Notes under the pieces: model-generated
Told to the model about the DNA's origin: nothing
Databases searched by the model: none
What the model saw: the letters and a program-made list of their open reading frames with translations, nothing else
Shown here: positions 6,203 to 9,621 of the stretch, one piece after another
Layout of the letters: the number at the start of each line of letters is the position of its first letter
How positions within the stretch are numbered: position 1 is the stretch's first letter
Position numbers and translations under genes: made by a program
Source of the DNA: PFJX01 sp037442845
GTDB taxonomy: Bacteria; Pseudomonadota; Gammaproteobacteria; Burkholderiales; Thiobacillaceae
DNA: 9,621 bases
Assembly: GCA_037442845.1 (NCBI GenBank)
Contig: JBBIPL010000082.1
Coordinates: forward strand, 1-9,621
Direction of reading: 5' to 3'

Positions 6203-6225
6203 AGCCCGATGGCTGCTCGCTCGCT

Positions 6226-6390
6226 TCAGCGCACCTCGTCGTTGCGGCGGCGGCGCCAGATGACCGTCATGGCCAGGCTGATAAAGACGCCGAAGCTGAC
6301 GATGATCCAGTGGATATGCACGCCTTGCCCGACCATCAGAGCGAAGGCGCCGAGCAGCACGGGCTCTTTCTCGCATGCCGCGCCGGCCAT
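6226..6390 (-). CDS. 54-residue predicted membrane miniprotein at the head of the nickel operon
   Basis: A short open frame on the minus strand running from ATG at 6390 to TGA at 6226. The N-terminus (MAGAACEKE) has one Cys, hydrophobic stretches lie at about 11-20 and 29-45, and the end is strongly basic (WRRRRNDEVR), which predicts a cytoplasmic C-terminus by the positive-inside rule. Between the hydrophobic parts is GQGVHIHW, with two His placed at or in the membrane, which would suit metal handling. I do not recognise a family. No Shine-Dalgarno sequence precedes the ATG, which lowers confidence; the frame is open a little further upstream but offers no standard start codon. It points the same way as nikK, 105 bases ahead, and opposite to the LysR gene. 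Coding is supported by the coherent membrane profile and the basic tail. Confidence 0.55.
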   Translation of the reverse strand: MAGAACEKEPVLLGAFALMVGQGVHIHWIIVSFGVFISLAMTVIWRRRRNDEVR

Positions 6391-6434
6391 GAAAATGCTG
6401 TCGGGGAAGGGCTGCGGATTGTCATTGATAAGAA

Positions 6435-6457
6435 AATTATGATTGAATCACATAATT
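6435..6457. promoter_or_regulatory. LysR-type box (ATTAT-N11-ATAAT) in the divergent intergenic region
   Basis: AATTATG (6435-6441) and CATAATT (6451-6457) are perfect inverted arms around a 9-base centre. Read as ATTAT-N11-ATAAT this is the classical T-N11-A dyad of LysR-family regulators. It sits 22 bases before the LysR gene start and 45 bases before the divergent miniprotein start, where autoregulation and control of the divergent operon would be expected. CATAAT, one base from the -10 consensus, is present on both strands within it. Confidence 0.6.
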
Positions 6458-6479
6458 AAAATTTATCTTCGCATAAAAA

Positions 6480-7403
6480 ATGGCTGACCGTCGCTTACAG
6501 GTGTTCCATACCGTTGCCAAGCAACTGTCCTTCACCAAGGCCGCGGAGTTGCTGTTCATGACGCAGCCGGCGGTGACCTTCCAGGTCAAGCAACTGGAGG
6601 AGCACTTCAACACCCGCCTGTTCGAGCGCTCGCACGGCCGCATCTCCCTGACCCCCGCGGGCGAACTGGCGCTGGACTACGCCGAGCGCATCCTCAACCT
6701 CACCGGCGAGATGGAAGCGCGCATTTCCGAGCTCACCGGCCAAGTCAGCGGCCCCCTGCTCATCGGCGCTTCCACCACCATCGCCGAATACATGCTTCCC
6801 CGCCTGCTCGGCGAGTTCAAGCGGCTGCATCCGGAAACCCAGGCCCGCCTGACCGTGGCAAACTCGGAAACCATCGAAAACAAGGTGACCGATCACACCC
6901 TCGACATGGGCCTCATCGAATCGCCCTCGCATCATCCCAACCTCATCACCCAGGTGTGCTGCGAGGATGAACTTGTGATGATCTGCGCCCCGTTTTCCGA
7001 GCTCGCCCAGCTCGCCTCCGCCACGCCCAAGCAGGTGGCCACGCATCCCTACATCAGCCGTGAATCCGGTTCCGGCACGCGCGAATGCATCGATGACTTC
7101 TTCAAGATGAACGGCGTCTGCCTGGACGAGATCAACCTGGTCATGGAACTCGGCAGCCGCGAGGCGGTGAAGGGCGCCGTGGCGGCCGGCCTGGGCGTGG
7201 CGGTGGTGTCGAGCACGACGGTGGCGAAGGAGGTGAAGCTGGGCGAACTGGTCGCCATTCCCCTCGCCCCGCCGCTGCGGCGCCAACTCTCCCTGGTCTA
7301 TCCGCCGGAGAAGTTCCGCAGCAAGCTGCTGCAGTCCTTCCTGGATTTCCTCGGCAGCAGTTCGCTTCTCAAGGAATACACGGTCAGCCGGTTGCGCACA
7401 TGA
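6480..7403 (+). CDS. LysR-type transcriptional regulator, divergent to the nickel operon
   Basis: 307 residues, the normal family length. An N-terminal winged helix-turn-helix spans about 4-62 (LQVFHTVAKQLSFTKAAELL, TQPAVTFQVKQLE, LFERSHGRISLTPAG), followed by a linker helix and a periplasmic-binding-protein-like effector domain (about 90-295, beginning GPLLIGASTTIAEYMLP). The ATG at 6480 is the first possible start, since an in-frame TAA ends at 6476. No Shine-Dalgarno sequence is visible, only an A-rich run, so translation may be leaderless or weak. A LysR box lies just upstream. The family is clear but the effector and targets are not. Control of the nickel operon is inferred from divergence; a sulfur, carbon or redox role is equally open. 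The stop overlaps the next gene by 4 bases (ATGA). Confidence 0.92.
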   Translation: MADRRLQVFHTVAKQLSFTKAAELLFMTQPAVTFQVKQLEEHFNTRLFERSHGRISLTPAGELALDYAERILNLTGEMEARISELTGQVSGPLLIGASTTIAEYMLPRLLGEFKRLHPETQARLTVANSETIENKVTDHTLDMGLIESPSHHPNLITQVCCEDELVMICAPFSELAQLASATPKQVATHPYISRESGSGTRECIDDFFKMNGVCLDEINLVMELGSREAVKGAVAAGLGVAVVSSTTVAKEVKLGELVAIPLAPPLRRQLSLVYPPEKFRSKLLQSFLDFLGSSSLLKEYTVSRLRT

Positions 7404-7747
7404 CGGCGGACGAGCGGCGCCTGCTGCGCCTGTTCCGGGCGCTCGACGGCGGCCGGCGGGCCGGCCTGCTGGATTACGCGGAATTCCTGCTGAACCGCGC
7501 CGCGCCGCAGCGGCCCGAGGCGCCCACGCTGCCCCTGCCCATTCCCCGCCCGGACAAGGAAAGCGTGGTGAAGGCCATCCAGCGCCTGCGCGCGACCTAT
7601 CCCATGCTGGACCGGGCGAAGATCCTGCACGACACCTCCGCCTGCATGACCAAGCATCTGGTGCATGGCAAGCCCGCCGCCGAGGTGATCGACGAACTCG
7701 AAGCCCTGTTCATGGGTCACTATCAGGCCCTCGGCAAGGAGGAGTAG
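7400..7747 (+). CDS. Conserved-looking 115-residue protein of unknown function, coupled to the LysR gene
   Basis: I do not recognise a named family. It reads as a soluble, mainly helical, charged protein without signal peptide or membrane segment. A first helical part (2-35, DERRLLRLFRALDGGRRAGLLDYAEFLLNR in two stretches) is followed by a Pro-rich linker (about 36-51: PQRPEAPTLPLPIPRP) and a second helical part (52-112) with one Cys (SACMTKHL). The start overlaps the LysR stop (ATGA) and there is no Shine-Dalgarno sequence of its own, so translation is probably coupled and the two proteins may work together. The 63 bases to ubiG contain only a small hairpin (TCCGG-cctg-CCGGA, 7756-7769) without a T-run. 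Confidence 0.75.
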   Translation: MTADERRLLRLFRALDGGRRAGLLDYAEFLLNRAAPQRPEAPTLPLPIPRPDKESVVKAIQRLRATYPMLDRAKILHDTSACMTKHLVHGKPAAEVIDELEALFMGHYQALGKEE

Positions 7748-7800
7748 CGTCCCGCTCCGGCCTGCCGGACAATTCCGGCCCGTTCATCCCGGCATTACAC

Positions 7801-7805
7801 AAGGA
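7801..7805 (+). promoter_or_regulatory. Ribosome binding site of ubiG
   Basis: AAGGA with a 5-base spacer to the ATG at 7811. It is the clearest Shine-Dalgarno sequence among the rightward genes and fixes the ubiG start. Confidence 0.75.
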
Positions 7806-7810
7806 ACATC

Positions 7811-8509
7811 ATGGCCAACGCCGACCCCGTCGAACTGGAAAAATTCAGCCAGCTCGCCCATCGCTGGTGGGACCCCAACTCCGAATTCAAGCCCCTGCAC
7901 GACATCAACCCGCTGCGCCTGGAGTGGCTCGACCGCCTCTGCGGCGGCATCCAGGGCAAAAGCGTGCTGGACGTCGGCTGCGGCGGCGGCATCCTCGCCG
8001 AAAGCATGGCCGTGCGAGGCGCCCGCGTCACCGGCATCGACCTCTCGGAGAAGGCTCTGCGCGTGGCCAAGCTGCACCAGCTCGAATCCGGCGTCGAGGT
8101 CGATTACCGCCTCGTCGCCGCCGAGGCGCTGGCGGAACAGGAGCCGGAACAGTACGACGTGGTCACCTGCATGGAAATGCTCGAACACGTGCCGGACCCC
8201 GCCTCCGCCATGGCCGCCTGCGCGCGCCTGGCCAAGCCGGACGGCTGGGTGTTCTTCTCCACCCTGAACCGCAATCCCAAAAGCTACCTGTTCGCCATCG
8301 TCGGCGCCGAATACATCCTCAACCTGCTGCCCAAGGGCACGCACGACTGGGGCAAGTTCATCAAGCCGCACGAACTCGCCGCCCACGCCCGCGCGGCCGG
8401 CCTGGAGCCGGTGGAACTGATGGGCATGACCTACAACCCCATCAGCAAGGCCTACAAGCTGGAGCGGGACACCGATGTCAACTACCTGATGGCCTGCCGA
8501 CGTGCCTGA
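7811..8509 (+). CDS. ubiG: UbiG, bifunctional O-methyltransferase of ubiquinone biosynthesis
   Basis: UbiG carries out both SAM-dependent O-methylations of ubiquinone synthesis: on the catechol intermediate (2-polyprenyl-6-hydroxyphenol) and on demethylubiquinone at the end. It is cytoplasmic and membrane-associated. The 232 residues match the family length. The N-terminal signature KFSQLAHRWWDPNSEFKPLH (11-30) is typical. SAM motif I is VLDVGCGGG (52-60), with acidic GID at 75-77. YDVVTCMEMLEHV (115-127) and FFSTLNRNPKSYL (148-160) follow, then LLPKGTHDWGKFI (172-184) of the UbiG-type membrane-contact insertion. A good Shine-Dalgarno site supports the start. The stop overlaps the next gene by 8 bases, indicating one transcript. 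Confidence 0.97.
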   Translation: MANADPVELEKFSQLAHRWWDPNSEFKPLHDINPLRLEWLDRLCGGIQGKSVLDVGCGGGILAESMAVRGARVTGIDLSEKALRVAKLHQLESGVEVDYRLVAAEALAEQEPEQYDVVTCMEMLEHVPDPASAMAACARLAKPDGWVFFSTLNRNPKSYLFAIVGAEYILNLLPKGTHDWGKFIKPHELAAHARAAGLEPVELMGMTYNPISKAYKLERDTDVNYLMACRRA

Positions 8510-9176
8510 AGTCCGCACGGTCTTGTTCGACCTGGACGGCACCCTGGTCGACACCGCTTTGGACCTCGGCCACTGTCTCAACGAACTGCGCCGCCGACGC
8601 GGCCTGCCGGATCTGGCCGAGGCCGACTACCGCCCGCAGGCCTCGCACGGGACCCAGGGCCTGCTGCGCCTGGGCTTCGGCCTCGCCGAGGGCGATCCCG
8701 CCTTCGTCGCGCTGCGCCGGGAATTCCTCGATATTTATGAGTCCTGCCTCACCGCGAACTCCCTGGTCTTCCCCGGCATGGCCGAAGTGCTCGAAGAGTT
8801 GGAGAACAGGGGGCTCCCCTGGGGCGTGGTCACCAACAAGCCCATCCGCTACACCGAACCCCTGCTCGCCCACTTAGGCCTGCTGGCGCGCGCCGCCTGC
8901 GTGGTGTGCGGCGATACGCTGGCCTTCAACAAGCCGCATCCCGCCCCCATGCTGCATGCCTGCGCCCTCGCCGACAGCGCCCCGGAGCACTGTCTTTACA
9001 TCGGCGACGCGAAACGCGACATCATCGCCGCCCGCGCCGCCGGCATGCCGGCCCTGGTCGCCCTGTACGGCTATCTCGGCCCCGAGGATCGTCCCGAGGA
9101 ATGGGGCGCCGTCGGCCAGATCGAATCTCCGGACGCACTGCTGGACTGGATCGGCACCCGCGGGACGCAGGTTTGA
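8502..9176 (+). CDS. gph: HAD-family sugar phosphatase, Gph/MupP type
   Basis: A 224-residue HAD subfamily IA phosphatase. Motif I is FDLDGTLVD (nucleophile Asp10, Asp12), motif II is VVTNK (Thr111), motif III is Lys144 in NKPHP and motif IV is GDAKRD (Asp169, Asp173); the cap domain lies between motifs I and II. It starts at GTG (8502), overlapping the ubiG stop by 8 bases, so translation is coupled. Two functions fit: phosphoglycolate phosphatase (Gph), or MupP, the MurNAc-6-phosphate phosphatase of peptidoglycan recycling, which lies directly after ubiG in Pseudomonas. Segments such as WGVVTNKPIRYTEP and YGYLGPEDRPEEWGA look more like MupP as I remember it. The symbol gph follows the usual annotation. 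HAD fold certain, substrate open. Confidence 0.9.
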   Translation: MPEVRTVLFDLDGTLVDTALDLGHCLNELRRRRGLPDLAEADYRPQASHGTQGLLRLGFGLAEGDPAFVALRREFLDIYESCLTANSLVFPGMAEVLEELENRGLPWGVVTNKPIRYTEPLLAHLGLLARAACVVCGDTLAFNKPHPAPMLHACALADSAPEHCLYIGDAKRDIIAARAAGMPALVALYGYLGPEDRPEEWGAVGQIESPDALLDWIGTRGTQV

Positions 9177-9201
9177 CGCGGCCCGGCGCGGCGCGTAGAT
9201 T
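9173..9201 (+). promoter_or_regulatory. Probable sigma70 promoter of ssrA
   Basis: TTGACG (9173-9178) and TAGATT (9196-9201) are separated by an optimal 17 bases. The -35 overlaps the TGA stop of the upstream phosphatase gene (9174-9176). Transcription would start near 9208, leaving about 50 bases of precursor to be removed by RNase P. A weaker alternative is TTGAAC (9217) with ATCTAC (9240-9245), also 17 bases apart and closer to the mature end. Confidence 0.6.
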
Positions 9202-9247
9202 GTCCACGCCGCCGTCTTGAACTTTTCGCGAGCGGCGGCATCTACGC
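9193..9247. repeat. Long interrupted inverted repeat in the ssrA leader
   Basis: GCGTAGAT (9193-9200) pairs with ATCTACGC (9240-9247), and GCCGCCG (9208-9214) pairs with CGGCGGC (9233-9239). All 15 pairs are perfect, with one 7-base bulge on the left side (9201-9207) and an 18-base loop. No T-run follows, so it is not a standard terminator. It spans the probable -10 of ssrA and ends 11 bases before the mature RNA. Confidence 0.7.
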
Positions 9248-9258
9248 ATCACCCATCC

Positions 9259-9619
9259 GGGGCCGACCTGGTTTCGACGGGGGTCGCGAAGCAGACAAGT
9301 GCATACCGAGGACCAGTCACCTCGTAAATCCATCTGGAATCAAGTAATCGCCAACGACGATACTTACGCTCTGGCCGCTTGACGGTCAGACTCCACACCG
9401 GTTGGTCCATGGGCCGGGCTGGGAAACCAGCGGTGGAGTCATTTACATGGACTCGCGCTGAGCCGGGCCGCTTGACCCAGCGTTAAACCAAGGCGGCTCG
9501 CCTGAAACCAGCCTGTCCGATCGGCGGGTTCCGGGTCAAAACCAAATGAACGGACTAAGTATGTAGAACTTGCTGTAGAGGACTTTCGGACGCGGGTTCG
9601 ATTCCCGCCGGCTCCACCA
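9259..9619 (+). ncRNA. ssrA: tmRNA (transfer-messenger RNA, trans-translation rescue of stalled ribosomes)
   Basis: tmRNA enters stalled ribosomes as alanyl-tRNA mimic with SmpB and then acts as a template that tags the unfinished protein for proteolysis. The 5' end GGGGCCG (9259-9265) pairs with CGGCTCC (9609-9615) to form the acceptor stem, with one G-U pair, and the RNA ends with ACCA (9616-9619). The TpsiC arm GCGGGTTCGATTCCCGC and the conserved 5' segment GACCTGGTTTCGACGG are intact. The tag reading frame begins after AGTAATC at 9350. The length, 361 bases, is normal for one-piece tmRNA; no permuted two-piece arrangement is seen. The gene is complete in the window. Confidence 0.98.
9350..9382 (+). 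other. Tag-peptide reading frame of tmRNA
   Basis: GCC resume codon to TGA encodes ANDDTYALAA. The AND start and ALAA end are the usual proteobacterial tag, with the ALAA terminus recognised by ClpXP; the middle residues (DTY) differ from the E. coli ENY. Confidence 0.95.
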
Positions 9620-9621
9620 AT

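Noticed and set aside
6121..6225. Nickel/cobalt or cobalamin riboswitch in the nikK leader
   Set aside because: The segment is short and AT-rich, with no conserved riboswitch core or multi-helix junction, and the predicted leader is only about 48 bases.
6191..6442. Plus-strand frame of 83 codons and minus-strand frame of 74 codons (6152-6376) between nikK and the LysR gene
   Set aside because: Neither has a coherent domain or membrane profile. The third reading, the 54-codon minus-strand frame at 6226-6390, has one and fits the operon.
7756..7769. Terminator between the 115-residue gene and ubiG
   Set aside because: The hairpin TCCGG-cctg-CCGGA is short and has no T-tract; it may be chance in GC-rich DNA.

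Overview
The window is GC-rich, densely packed proteobacterial chromosome. A betaproteobacterium is the best guess. The ubiG-gph/mupP pair, the quinone methyltransferase, an ssrA gene encoding the tag ANDDTYALAA and an aerobic-type hydrogenase maturation gene (hypX) all fit beta/gammaproteobacteria. I cannot name a genus.

Left part (1-6390): a nickel/hydrogenase region. hypX, whose start codon lacks only its first base at the window edge, runs rightward. It makes the enzyme that supplies the CO ligand of [NiFe] hydrogenase from formyl-THF when oxygen is present. Facing it, with 4 bases between the stop codons, is a leftward operon. In transcription order it holds a newly read 54-codon membrane miniprotein (6226-6390), nikK, nikL, an outer-membrane beta-barrel gene, nikM, nikQ and nikO. 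Most junctions overlap by 4-8 bases or are under 50 bases apart. Together these look like a trans-envelope Ni(II) uptake route: barrel in the outer membrane, NikK/NikL in the periplasm and at the inner membrane, and the NikM-NikQ-NikO energy-coupling-factor importer. The importer would feed the hydrogenase that HypX helps to mature.

Two of these genes carry in-frame palindromic repeat pairs of the PPFxKGG type: hypX at 827-921 and nikO at 2588-2684. The pairs have opposite head/tail arrangement but are read in the same protein frame.

Centre (6121-7747): AT-rich control segments lie in front of nikK and between the miniprotein gene and a divergent LysR-type regulator gene. The second holds a textbook LysR box (ATTAT-N11-ATAAT), so this regulator is the best local candidate for control of the nickel operon. 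A coupled 115-residue unknown follows the regulator.

Right part (7801-9621): housekeeping genes. ubiG (ubiquinone biosynthesis) overlaps a HAD phosphatase (Gph, or more likely MupP-like). The tmRNA gene ssrA follows, complete at 9259-9619. Its apparent promoter -35 overlaps the phosphatase stop codon, and a long interrupted inverted repeat lies between promoter and RNA. No CRISPR array, insertion sequence, tRNA or gene-free stretch over 300 bases was seen.
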